A DNA stretch of 64,000 nt, taken from positions 1 through 64,000 of the forward strand of contig CAZKFR010000012.1 in NCBI GenBank assembly GCA_964552015.1. The letters run 5' to 3'. The stretch comes from Rhodocaloribacter sp964552015. Lineage in GTDB: Bacteria; Bacteroidota; Rhodothermia; Rhodothermales; ISCAR-4553. The notes below the pieces were generated by a model. It was given only the letters and a program-made list of their open reading frames with translations, searched no databases and was not told where the DNA came from. Shown in pieces: positions 1 through 8,006 of the stretch. Within the stretch, counting starts at the first letter, position 1. Each line of letters begins with the position of its first letter. The position numbers and the translations under genes were made by a program.

Positions 1-243
1 GGGCGATGCCGTGGCGGAGGCGGCCATCACCCGCTCGGCGACGCGGTCGGCCTCCCGTTCATATTGGTCGCCGGGGCGGTTTACCCGGAGCTTCGACTGG
101 AGGCCGAGCTTCTTCTTGTGACGACAATCGGAGCATTCCCCTGACGGGCTCTTTGCTCCCCCGCAGGCGCACTTGCGCTGGAGTACGTCGGTGCGAATCG
201 GCGCGGGTTTCGAAACGTGTTTATGGAGGGTGGAAAACGTCAT
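1..243 (-). CDS. eCIS-associated DUF4157 protein, N-terminus only (runs off left edge)
   Basis: An ATG at 243 overlaps the stop of the preceding gene (ATGA), and the frame stays open for 81 codons to the window edge. The visible part has a Cys-rich zinc-ribbon-like start (QRKCACGG, then ECSDC) followed by KLRVNRPGDQYEREADRVAE and RVM. That last segment is the hallmark opening of the DUF4157 (eCIS core) domain. Proteins with this domain are linked to extracellular contractile injection systems and often carry toxin or peptidase cargo domains further along. This is therefore a candidate effector or cargo-loading protein of the injection system. The cargo domain, if any, lies outside the window, so the activity cannot be named. 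Confidence 0.85.
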   Translation of the reverse strand, partial: MTFSTLHKHVSKPAPIRTDVLQRKCACGGAKSPSGECSDCRHKKKLGLQSKLRVNRPGDQYEREADRVAERVMAASATASP

Positions 244-494
244 CGGTTCATGCCTCCATAGATGGCACGGGCGACGTCCGTCCCGAGCGTGTGGGCGTCG
301 GCGTCCGGAGTGGCGGTGAACGTCCCGGCGTCGAGGCGAGCGGCGGATCCGAGCAAAGGCGGCAGCCCACGCTCGGCGATCAGGCGCGAAAGCTCGGCGC
401 GGACGGCGTCCGCGAGGGCCGTCCGGTCCATCGGGCCGAAGCCGTCGAGGACGAGCTCCTCGATGTGCAAGGTCAGGGTTCGGTTCAGGTCCAT
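240..494 (-). CDS. small conserved eCIS-cluster protein (84 aa)
   Basis: This 84-residue protein begins MDLNRTLTLHIEELVLDGF and ends with VARAIYGG. It overlaps the AAA+ gene end by 10 nt and the DUF4157 gene start by an ATGA, so it belongs to the same translation unit. From recollection, proteins of this size with an HIEELVLxGF start and an ARAIYGG end occur directly before DUF4157 genes in other eCIS loci; this was not searched. It has no signal peptide or membrane segment. The role is unknown. Its constant place beside the effector gene makes a chaperone or adaptor role possible, which is inference. Confidence 0.75.
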   Translation of the reverse strand: MDLNRTLTLHIEELVLDGFGPMDRTALADAVRAELSRLIAERGLPPLLGSAARLDAGTFTATPDADAHTLGTDVARAIYGGMNR

Positions 495-2437
495 CCTCGG
501 GTCTCCGCGTCGGTGAGGGGTTTGTCGAGCTTGGCGTATTCCTGCATGGCGGCCCGGAGGACGTGGCTCATGCGCACCGGTTCGTCGGTCTCGGCGGCGA
601 AGAAAGCCGCGTTCATCGCGATGTTGCGGATGTGGCCCCCGGTGACGGTCAGGCGGGCGAGCTTGGCTTCGTCGAGCCCCTGCGTGGGCGTCGCTTCGGG
701 GAAGATGCGCTGCCAGATGCGGGCGCGGAGGGCGGCGTCGGGGAAGGGGAACGAGACGATGAACCGGATGCGCCGCTGGAAAGCGTCGTCGAGGGCGTCC
801 TTGAGGTTGGTCGTCAGGATGGCGAGGCCGCGATAGGCTTCCATGCGCTGGAGGAGATAGCTCACCTCGATATTCGCATAGCGGTCGTGGCTGTCCTTGA
901 TCTCGGAGCGTTTGCCGAAGAGCGCGTCGGCCTCGTCGAAGAGGAGGATCGCGCCGCCTTCTTCGGCCGCATCGAACACGCGCCGTAGGTTCTTCTCGGT
1001 CTCCCCGATGTATTTGCTCACCACGCTGCTCAGGTCGATGCGGTAGAGGTCGAGGCGAAGCTCGCTGGCGAGGACCTCGGCGGCCATGGTTTTCCCCGTG
1101 CCGCTCTGCCCTGTGAAGAGCGCGCTGATGCCGAGCCCCCGTGTCGACTTCCCGGCAAAGCCCCACATCTCGTAGACCCGCATCCGGTGGCGCACATGAA
1201 GCGCGATGGTGCGGAGGGTCTGGAGTTGCCGTTCGGGCAGGACGAGGTCGTCCCACGAGGCGGTGAGGGGGATGCGCAGGGCGAGGTCGTCGAGGTGGGG
1301 ACGGGCCTGGAGACGGCAGGCGTCCCACAGGCGCTCGCCGATGCCGGAGCCCTCCCCGGAAGCCCGGGCGTGGGCGCACGCCGCGTGTATCGAGGGGGTG
1401 CCCAGGTTGAACTGGGCGGCGAGGCGGTCGAGATGACCGTTGAGCGAGGGCGCGGCCGCTCCGAGCGCTTCGGCCCAGATAGCGCGTTGTTCCCCCGCCT
1501 CCGGCTTCTCGATCATGAACGTCACCATCGCACGATGACGGGTACGCCTGCGCCGTCGCGAGAGCACGAGAAGGGGCGTCTGGAGGCGCTCGATCAGGGC
1601 GTCGACGTAGGCCGGGAGCGCGCCGGGCTCGCCGCCGAGGGTGTCGCCGTCGAGGGCGAGGGCGCGACCGCCGAGGATGGCCTCCCGCTCCCAGAGGCGA
1701 AGGAGCACGTCGAACTCATGGGGCGTCTGCGGCAGGGTGTGCGCCGCCATGACCGCCGGAGTCAGACCGAGGCGGGTGCAGATCGCCGCCGCCACGTCGC
1801 GGCCGGCCGCCGAAGCGTCGCCGCAAAGCTGGAGGACCGGCAGCGCGCCCGGTTCACCCTCCGCCCACACCCGTGCCGCTTCCTCGACGATCGCGCGGTG
1901 CGACGGGACGAGGTCGTCCTTCGGGGCCGGGAGCGGGTGGACGAACCCCGACAACTGCTCGTCGAAGGAGCGGAGGCCGGTCAGATAGTGGAGGATGCGC
2001 TCGTCGAGGTGGAGTGGGGATCGGGTGAGCGATGTCGCGTCCGAAAGCTCGATCATACGCCAGTGCCGGAGGGGGGCGTCGGGGGCGAGCGCGCTCCAGT
2101 GGGCGTCGGGGAAAACGGCGAGGGCGAGGCCGAACGTGGGGTGCGGGGCGTCGTGGCAGGCGGCGCACAGCCCGGCGAAGGAGGCGTCGAGCTCCATGCC
2201 CGCGCAGAGCGCGACGACGGCGCGCTCGAACGGGGAGAGCCCGAACGTGCGGCACAGCGCGTCGAGGGCGGAGGACGACGCCGGCTCGGGCGGAGGCATC
2301 GGCTCGGACGGGGCAGCGGCTTCCTCGCCGTCGCGACGGGCGGCGAACGCACGGAGGAGCGCTTTCACCTCGCCGAGCGTCCGCGTGAGCGCCCGCTGGT
2401 TCTCCTCGACCCAGTTCGATGTGAGCTCCACGTTCAT
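485..2437 (-). CDS. eCIS AAA+ ATPase (Afp15-like)
   Basis: This 650-residue protein has a C-terminal AAA+ module with Walker A GQSGTGKT (443-450), Walker B LLFDEAD (498-504) and an arginine-finger-like RR at 555-556. An upstream region around 200-330 looks like a second, degenerate NTPase fold: GDASAAGRD replaces a proper P-loop. AAA+ ATPases of this kind are core members of extracellular contractile injection systems, where they are thought to act in particle assembly or cargo loading in the cytoplasm. I chose the ATG at 2437 because it forms an ATGA with the DUF4255 gene stop and gives the expected N-terminus. The upstream GTG start would add an unrelated Arg-rich stretch. Confidence 0.9.
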   Translation of the reverse strand: MNVELTSNWVEENQRALTRTLGEVKALLRAFAARRDGEEAAAPSEPMPPPEPASSSALDALCRTFGLSPFERAVVALCAGMELDASFAGLCAACHDAPHPTFGLALAVFPDAHWSALAPDAPLRHWRMIELSDATSLTRSPLHLDERILHYLTGLRSFDEQLSGFVHPLPAPKDDLVPSHRAIVEEAARVWAEGEPGALPVLQLCGDASAAGRDVAAAICTRLGLTPAVMAAHTLPQTPHEFDVLLRLWEREAILGGRALALDGDTLGGEPGALPAYVDALIERLQTPLLVLSRRRRRTRHRAMVTFMIEKPEAGEQRAIWAEALGAAAPSLNGHLDRLAAQFNLGTPSIHAACAHARASGEGSGIGERLWDACRLQARPHLDDLALRIPLTASWDDLVLPERQLQTLRTIALHVRHRMRVYEMWGFAGKSTRGLGISALFTGQSGTGKTMAAEVLASELRLDLYRIDLSSVVSKYIGETEKNLRRVFDAAEEGGAILLFDEADALFGKRSEIKDSHDRYANIEVSYLLQRMEAYRGLAILTTNLKDALDDAFQRRIRFIVSFPFPDAALRARIWQRIFPEATPTQGLDEAKLARLTVTGGHIRNIAMNAAFFAAETDEPVRMSHVLRAAMQEYAKLDKPLTDAETRGWT

Positions 2438-3828
2438 GCCGTCGATGGGCTGTTGTATCGATCCCGGAAATACTGCTCCACTTGCAGCCGCTCCTCGTCC
2501 GTGAGGGCGCGGTGGTAAACAAGGACCTCGGCCACGTCGCCGTTGAAATACCACGAAGGCCCTCGGCTTCCGTCAAAGACGTCGGCTTCGGAGCCCACGC
2601 CGATGAACCCGAACCGCGTCACCCCCGATCCGAGGTTGTTACCGCCGTGCGCCCGCACCGAGGCGACGCTCACGCCGTCCACGTACAGATGCTTGTTCGG
2701 CGAGGCGGCGCCGGCCTCGTACCACCCGCAGAAGAGGTGCCACCGGCCGTCATCGTAGGCTTCGTCGGTGCGGAGGTTTTGCGTGGAGCCGGTCTCGTCC
2801 GTGGTGTCCCAGCCGGCGTTCACGCTCACGCCGTCCTTGAGCGCGAGCCGCCAGTACTCGCTCGCATCGAAAGAGATAATGATCTGCCGGTCGGGTGACG
2901 AGGACCGAACGAGGGCGCACACGGTGACGCCGGAAAGCTGCCCGGCGGTGTCGTACGAGAAGTTTTCGATGGCGAGGTAGTCGTCCGTCCCGTCGAAGCG
3001 GAGCACGGGCCGCGTCCCGATGCCGTGTGCGACGAAGGCCGGACGACGGGCGGCGGCGGACTGAACCGCGTGGTGTGCTTCGCCACTCTGGTCGGCCCAT
3101 GCCGAGACGCCGTCGGCATCGTACGTGACCCCGAGGTCCGAGCGGAGCCAGAGTTGGAGGTCGGGCAACTGGTCCGGCGTGACGGGCGGCCCCGGCAGTT
3201 CGGGCGCAACGTCGAAGGCCGGCGTCCGTACGGGCAGGGCGAGCGAAGGCGTCTCCTCGGCCTCGATCATCACCACCGTGCCGAGGTAGGCCATCGACAG
3301 TGTGTACGGCGTCTGGAAGAACACCGACCAGAGCTTCGAGAGCTCTTCGAGCGAGAGCGGCACGGGGGTGAACTTGACGCGCTCGATGGCGTCGGCGAGG
3401 TCCGAGTCGGCGAGGAAATGGTCGGGATCGAGGGAGACGGCGGTGTCGACGGCGGCCTGGATCATGGCGCCGGTGAGGACGGGGCGCGCATGGAGCGTGC
3501 GGGCGACGCTGCCGAGGATACGCTGGGGCTGGAGGCTCTCCTCATCTCCGTAGAAGGTGAGGAGATAGTGGAGGTCGAGGGCGATCTTCGGGCGTTGTCT
3601 CAGCCGCCCGGAAGCGTCGCGCGTGGGCAGGTCGCTGTTGCGCCACGCCGTGTTCGGGGCCGTCTGGTACAGATAGATGTTGACGCCGTAATTGCCCGGC
3701 GTGGTCAGTCGCGCATTGTCGGGGCGGAGCGTCGTCGCGTCGGCGCCGGGAACGTCCACGCCCAGGCTCTCGAGCAAGAGCTGCTGAAGCGTGGCCGTGG
3801 CCGTGGCTATGGCGAGGAAATTGCTCAT
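2434..3828 (-). CDS. DUF4255 eCIS cap/tail-terminator protein fused to a LamG-like domain
   Basis: Residues 1-190 match the DUF4255 pattern (Afp16/Pvc16-like), with NYGVNIYLYQTAPNTAWRN near residue 46 and LSKLWSVFFQTPYTLSMAY near 163. In known systems this family caps the distal end of the sheath-tube. A Pro-rich linker follows, and residues 222-464 form a second domain starting LQLWLRSDLGVTYDADGVSA and ending with FNGDVAEVLVYHRALTDEE. That is the signature of a concanavalin A-like (LamG_3) sugar-binding fold. Plain cap proteins are about 180-200 residues, so this one is more than twice the usual length. The gene has ATGA overlaps at both ends. The ligand of the lectin domain is unknown. Confidence 0.88.
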   Translation of the reverse strand: MSNFLAIATATATLQQLLLESLGVDVPGADATTLRPDNARLTTPGNYGVNIYLYQTAPNTAWRNSDLPTRDASGRLRQRPKIALDLHYLLTFYGDEESLQPQRILGSVARTLHARPVLTGAMIQAAVDTAVSLDPDHFLADSDLADAIERVKFTPVPLSLEELSKLWSVFFQTPYTLSMAYLGTVVMIEAEETPSLALPVRTPAFDVAPELPGPPVTPDQLPDLQLWLRSDLGVTYDADGVSAWADQSGEAHHAVQSAAARRPAFVAHGIGTRPVLRFDGTDDYLAIENFSYDTAGQLSGVTVCALVRSSSPDRQIIISFDASEYWRLALKDGVSVNAGWDTTDETGSTQNLRTDEAYDDGRWHLFCGWYEAGAASPNKHLYVDGVSVASVRAHGGNNLGSGVTRFGFIGVGSEADVFDGSRGPSWYFNGDVAEVLVYHRALTDEERLQVEQYFRDRYNSPSTA

Positions 3829-4742
3829 GCGCGCCCTCGCTTCTTCCGACGGCTGAGGTAGTCGTCGAGGGTCATGACGTTCGAAGGCGCGGCTTCTTTC
3901 CGGCGCGGCGGGGCGGGCGGCGTCACGGCGCGCACCACCACGCGCCCGATGGAGACGTGGATCGCGGGCGCGGCCTCTGCCGGGAGTGCGGTGGGCGCGG
4001 GCGGCGGGACGGCGAGGGGCGGTGCGAGCATCGGCGACGGCGTGGAGACTTCCGGCGACGGCGTTCGTGGGACCACCCCGGGCCGGGCTTCGTCGGAGGC
4101 GAAATCGCCCGGGATCTCGGGGCGCATGGTGGACGGCGCCTCTTCGGAGCGCGCCTGCCGGCGGGGTTCTCGTGATGGAGGCGATCCGATCCGGGAGGGA
4201 GCGGGTGCGTGATTCGAAAGGGGCGGCCTTCGATTCGGATCGGGTGGGAACAGGTCTGAAATCGACCCTTCAAAGGGCGATGCGGGAGCATGTCCACGCT
4301 CGGAAACGATCTCATGCGACCCCTGTTCGGGCGACGGTTCGGAGCGCACGTCGAAGGCAGGCGAAGCGTCAGATGCGGCGCTCCCGGGAAAGCGGGAGGG
4401 AGGCGCGAAGGCAGGTGGTGACACCCCGTCCGGAGCGTCCTGAGCCGAAGGCGTCGAGCCCACCCGCGACGGGGGGGCGGAGGTCCTCGAAGACGTCTCG
4501 ACCGGGATCGGCGACGGTGCGTGGGGTCCCGCGTGCAAGGGCGGAGGAGCGACGGCGGCATCGGAGGGCGTCGGGTGCTCGTACGGCGTCGCGTCGGGCG
4601 CTTCGCCGACGGGGGCCGACGCGACGAAAGGCTCGGGCGCGAGGGCATCGGGGGGCGGCTCGAAGCGAGCACGCGTCCTCGGGCGCACCGCTCCGGCGGC
4701 CTCCATCGTTCGTGCCGCGATATGTGTGAGGAAGTCGCTCAT
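3825..4742 (-). CDS. Pro-rich eCIS-cluster protein with conserved ends
   Basis: The protein has 305 residues. The N-terminus (FLTHIAARTMEAAGAVRPR, then RFEP) and the C-terminus (IHVSIGRVVVRAV, then MTLDDYLSRRKK) are ordered, while roughly residues 35-250 are low-complexity Pro/Ser/Ala sequence with no recognisable fold. From recollection, proteins with these same end motifs around a variable Pro-rich middle recur in eCIS loci between baseplate and cap genes. No activity is known. An extended linker or assembly scaffold would fit the architecture but is inference. The ATG at 4742 is supported by an ATGA overlap with the upstream gene. Confidence 0.7.
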   Translation of the reverse strand: MSDFLTHIAARTMEAAGAVRPRTRARFEPPPDALAPEPFVASAPVGEAPDATPYEHPTPSDAAVAPPPLHAGPHAPSPIPVETSSRTSAPPSRVGSTPSAQDAPDGVSPPAFAPPSRFPGSAASDASPAFDVRSEPSPEQGSHEIVSERGHAPASPFEGSISDLFPPDPNRRPPLSNHAPAPSRIGSPPSREPRRQARSEEAPSTMRPEIPGDFASDEARPGVVPRTPSPEVSTPSPMLAPPLAVPPPAPTALPAEAAPAIHVSIGRVVVRAVTPPAPPRRKEAAPSNVMTLDDYLSRRKKRGRA

Positions 4743-5473
4743 CGTCCCGTCATGTTGAGGTAAACCTGCCGTCGCCACGGCGTGAGCGAGAGGATGTCCC
4801 GCTCGGACCAGCCGTACGCCGTCGCCAGGAGGTGCACTTCGCGGAGCGTGCGCCGTGCCCACGCGTCGATCTCGGTCCACAGGAAGGCGGCAATGTCGAA
4901 GCGTGCCTCCCACGTGTGCGCGCAGGCGGGGCAGGCCGTCGCGAGACGCACGTCCGCCTGCGGGTCGAGGCGGCTCATCTCCGCCGCCACTGCCGCGACG
5001 ACCGCCTCGGGCAGTTCATCCGGTCCGGCTTCGTCTTCCCCATGCCGGGCCTCGACGACGCATCGGGCGAGGAGCATGCGCCGGGAGGAGGCGACGTCCG
5101 GGGCGTGGCGGAGGGCGGCGAGGTCGGCACTTGCGGGCAGGCGGAAGGCAACTTCGTACCCCTCGGCGCGCACGGTGGGATGGCCGGGGTCAGCCTCCGG
5201 CGGCGGCACGCGGACGTCCGCCGTGGTGAAGCTGAACTCGGCCCGTTCGCCGCACGCCGGGCAGGCTGCGACGGCTTCCATCCGCTCGCCGAGGAGCCGT
5301 GTGCGGAGCGTGAGCAAAAGCGCGTCCCGGCGTCCGAGCGGCAGATCCGCGAGCGTCTCCGGCGGCGCATCCGGGAGCACGGCGGACAACAGCGCGACGG
5401 CGCGAGCCTCCGGAGGGAAGGGTCGCGCGCGTTCCCAGACGTTCAGCAGTTCCGTTCCCGAGGGCATGCGCAT
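4739..5473 (-). CDS. T4 gp51-like baseplate hub assembly chaperone (zinc-ribbon)
   Basis: This 244-residue protein starts MRMPSGTELLNVWERARP. Two Cys pairs (CPACGERAEF near residue 70 and CPACAHTW near 190) could make a zinc site. Length, Cys pattern and position match the T4-type baseplate/hub chaperone family (PF12322-like) that occurs in eCIS and related tail clusters. It probably helps assemble the baseplate rather than forming part of the finished particle. The gene follows the tube gene by 13 nt and overlaps the next gene by 4 nt. A second ATG two codons downstream is an equally possible start. Confidence 0.78.
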   Translation of the reverse strand: MRMPSGTELLNVWERARPFPPEARAVALLSAVLPDAPPETLADLPLGRRDALLLTLRTRLLGERMEAVAACPACGERAEFSFTTADVRVPPPEADPGHPTVRAEGYEVAFRLPASADLAALRHAPDVASSRRMLLARCVVEARHGEDEAGPDELPEAVVAAVAAEMSRLDPQADVRLATACPACAHTWEARFDIAAFLWTEIDAWARRTLREVHLLATAYGWSERDILSLTPWRRQVYLNMTGR

Positions 5474-5486
5474 GGCGGATCAGGGG

Positions 5487-6008
5487 TTACGGCTCGGTGA
5501 AGGAAGGCTCGGTCGGCTCGGTGACGTCGTAATCCCGCTCCCAGCCCTCGTTTTCGAGCTTGATCGTCTCGATGGCGATGGCGTTGGCGCTCGCGTCGAG
5601 CTCGGGCAGCGCCTGGTATTCGGACACCCAGCACCGGTAGACCTTGTAGGCCTTCACCACCTGCCCGGCCTCGTTGTAGACCTCGATGATGAGGTCCTTC
5701 CGGAAGTCGGCGAGCGAGACCTCGCTGCCGAGGCCGCTGCCGAAGTTCCACACCTTGTTCGCCCACTGCTCGAACTCCACGTCGTGCGTGACGCCGCGTT
5801 CGAGGGTGATCGCCTCGTACTTCGTCTGGCCGGGCGACTTTCGCTCCGTGCTCGGGTCGCCCCCGACGCGGTGGGTGATCGGCTCGGTGGTGCGCTTGAG
5901 CGGGCCGATCTTGCTCACCCCGGCCACGTACCGACCGTCCCACTTGATGCGGAATTTGAAGTTCTTGTAGGGGTCGAAACGCTGTGCGTTTACACTGAAT
6001 TGAGCCAT
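5487..6008 (-). CDS. eCIS/phage tail tube protein (gp19/Hcp-like)
   Basis: The 173-residue product contains NFKFRIKWDGRYVAGVSKIG and KYEAITLERGVTHDVEFEQW, which is typical of the contractile-tail inner tube family (PF06841, TIGR02241). Length is normal for the family. Rings of this protein would stack to form the needle driven out when the sheath contracts. It lies 64 nt downstream of the sheath gene, the usual sheath-tube order. Only one tube gene is seen in the window. Many eCIS carry two or three, so others may lie beyond the left edge. Confidence 0.93.
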   Translation of the reverse strand: MAQFSVNAQRFDPYKNFKFRIKWDGRYVAGVSKIGPLKRTTEPITHRVGGDPSTERKSPGQTKYEAITLERGVTHDVEFEQWANKVWNFGSGLGSEVSLADFRKDLIIEVYNEAGQVVKAYKVYRCWVSEYQALPELDASANAIAIETIKLENEGWERDYDVTEPTEPSFTEP

Positions 6009-6072
6009 GGTTCTTCCTCAGATTCGATGGTCAATCGACAGACGGATCATGCCGGGGGACGCCCTGCCGGGA

Positions 6073-7635
6073 TCAGGTCCCGAGGTCGCCCGCGATCTGC
6101 TGGATCTTGATGATGACGAACTCGGCGGGCTTGAGCGGCGCGAAGCCGACGAGGATGTTCACGATGCCCTGATCGATGTCGTTCTGGGTCGTCGTCTCGG
6201 CGTCGCACTTCACGAAGAAGGCCTCGCGGGGCGAGCTGCCCTGGAAGGCGCCTTGCCGGAAGAGGTTCTGCATGAAGGCCCCGACGTTGAGCCGGATCTG
6301 CGCCCAGAGCGGTTCGTCGTTCGGCTCGAAGACCACCCACTGCGTGCCCCGGTACAGGCTCTCCTCGATGAAGAGGGCCAGCCGCCGGACCGGCACGTAC
6401 TTCCATTCGGAGGCTAGGCGGTCGGCCCCGGCGAGGGTGCGCGCGCCCCACACCACGTTGCCGGTGACCGGGAAGGTGCGGAGGCAGTTGAGCCCGAGCG
6501 GGTTGAGCGTGCCGTTCTGGGCGTCCGTGAGGCGGTACGAGAAGCCGCGCACGCCCGAGAAGGAGGCGTCGAGGCCGGCGGGCGCTTTCCACACGCCCCG
6601 CTGGGCATCCGTCCGCGCGATGATGCCCGCCACCGCGCCGCACGGGACGAACTCGGTCGTGCGGTTCTCGTTGAGCGGGTCGGCCATCATCAGGCGCGGG
6701 AAGTACGCGATGACGTTCGTGGCGTCGTCCGTGCCGACGGCCGTGCGGAGGTCGTTGACGCCGGTCTCGGCGGCGGGCATGTCGTCCCAGTCCGCTTCCG
6801 GGTCGGCGATGAGCATGGCGCGGCGATCCTTGCAGTACGCGGCGGCCGTGGCGAGGGTAGCCGGGTCCACGTCGGTCGTTCGGGTGAGCGGGGGGAGGCA
6901 GAGGAGGTTGAACAGGTCGGCCTCTTCGAGCGCGTAAATGCCCTCCCGGTTGGCTGCACTGCCCGTTATATCCCCGTCCTCGATATCGTTGCCGTCGCCG
7001 CCGTTGCCGTCCGCTACGGCATGGGTCACTGCGGCCGGACGCGCGTCCACCACGCCATCGCGCACACGGACAAGCCCGGAGCTTTCGGCCAGCACATCGA
7101 CGACGTACCGACTGCTCGCCGGGTTGGTGGAGACGTTCAGGAAAACCTCGGCGGCAACCACATTCGTGCTGCCCGGCGCGTCGAGTTCTTCGACGGTCAG
7201 ATTGAAGAGTGAGGTATCGGAGGCGTCCCGCGTGTCGTGGTCGACCGAAGCGCGGAGCGCGTTGCCCCACACGCCGGGACTCGCGGCTTCGAGGGTAAGC
7301 GCGGTGCCCGGGGGAGATGCCTCGTCTTCGAGATCGATGGCCGCTGTCAGAGCAGCCAGGGTCGAGGTGCCGGGGTTGAACACACGTACGATGAGGGCTT
7401 CCGCGCCGCCATGCTGGAAGAAGTGCTGCACGGCATAACTCATCGTGCTCTCGGTCCACAGCCCACCGAAGGCACGTTCGTAGTCGGCAAAGCTCTGGAC
7501 CCGCGTCGCCGCGTTCACGGGGCCCCGCAGGGCGCGTCCCACGAAGGCCGTGACCGACGTGGCCACGCCGGTGATCGTCCGCACGCCACTCGGGACCTCC
7601 TCGATGTAGACGCCGGGATAGGTTGGTGTAAGCAT
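6073..7635 (-). CDS. contractile tail sheath protein of the eCIS
   Basis: This 520-residue protein begins MLTPTYPGVYIEEVPSGVRT and contains SVTAFVGRALRGP, the standard start of the phage tail sheath family (PF04984). The C-terminal part (PVRRLALFIEESLYRGTQWV, then FEPND) is the conserved sheath core that packs on the tube. It is the first gene of the visible operon. I chose the ATG at 7635 because AAAGGA lies just upstream and the TYPGVYIEE opening is the normal N-terminus; the longer frame adds unrelated residues. The roughly 230-residue middle insert is variable in the family and probably surface exposed. Confidence 0.95.
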   Translation of the reverse strand: MLTPTYPGVYIEEVPSGVRTITGVATSVTAFVGRALRGPVNAATRVQSFADYERAFGGLWTESTMSYAVQHFFQHGGAEALIVRVFNPGTSTLAALTAAIDLEDEASPPGTALTLEAASPGVWGNALRASVDHDTRDASDTSLFNLTVEELDAPGSTNVVAAEVFLNVSTNPASSRYVVDVLAESSGLVRVRDGVVDARPAAVTHAVADGNGGDGNDIEDGDITGSAANREGIYALEEADLFNLLCLPPLTRTTDVDPATLATAAAYCKDRRAMLIADPEADWDDMPAAETGVNDLRTAVGTDDATNVIAYFPRLMMADPLNENRTTEFVPCGAVAGIIARTDAQRGVWKAPAGLDASFSGVRGFSYRLTDAQNGTLNPLGLNCLRTFPVTGNVVWGARTLAGADRLASEWKYVPVRRLALFIEESLYRGTQWVVFEPNDEPLWAQIRLNVGAFMQNLFRQGAFQGSSPREAFFVKCDAETTTQNDIDQGIVNILVGFAPLKPAEFVIIKIQQIAGDLGT

Positions 7636-8006
7636 GGCACGTCCCGTCCTTTGGTGATTAGAAATCGAAAGGCGGGGCAAAGCACACGACAGATACCTGT
7701 ACGACGGTACAGGAATACACCGTCTGTCAGAGCCGGGGAAAAACTACGCCGGGGTGTACTTGGCCCTGAGGCTGAGAAGAGGCTTTAGCGCAGGGCTGAA
7801 AAAGAAGAGACGAAAGGCAGAAGGGAGATGAAACTCATCTCTTGCTCGCGTATCGGGAGGCGAGTTCCGGCCGCACTGTCAGCACCTGAAGAGGCAGGTC
7901 TAAACGGAAGCACTCAGCATGGACTACGTTGCCTGCAGCAAGGTAATGCTTTAGCCGGCGAATGTAAAGATGGAGCGGCCAACTCGTGGACCGGGCGCAA
8001 GGAGGC
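7636..8006. other. 371-nt intergenic region upstream of the eCIS operon
   Basis: No gene is supported here. It separates the sheath gene start from the 3' end of the barrel gene, both read leftward. It holds the AAAGGA ribosome site of the sheath gene, an inverted repeat at 7696-7713, and a short palindrome at 7825-7841 (GAGATGA, AAC, TCATCTC). The second is a weak hairpin without a clear T-run in either direction. No convincing -35/-10 pair could be assigned. Confidence 0.6.
7688..7728 (-). promoter_or_regulatory. nested inverted repeat, candidate operator of the eCIS operon
   Basis: CCTGTAC (7696-7702) and GTACAGG (7707-7713) are perfect 7-bp arms around GACG. They are flanked by a second, outer pair, GACAG (7688-7692) and CTGTC (7724-7728). 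The inner repeat lies 61-78 nt upstream of the sheath ATG. The symmetric double arrangement looks like a dimeric repressor or activator site. The binding protein is unknown. Confidence 0.4.

Noticed and set aside
7825..7841. Short palindrome GAGATGA-AAC-TCATCTC as terminator of the barrel gene
   Set aside because: The stem is only 7 bp, AT-balanced, with no adjoining T-run, and it lies well past the barrel stop codon; too weak to call.
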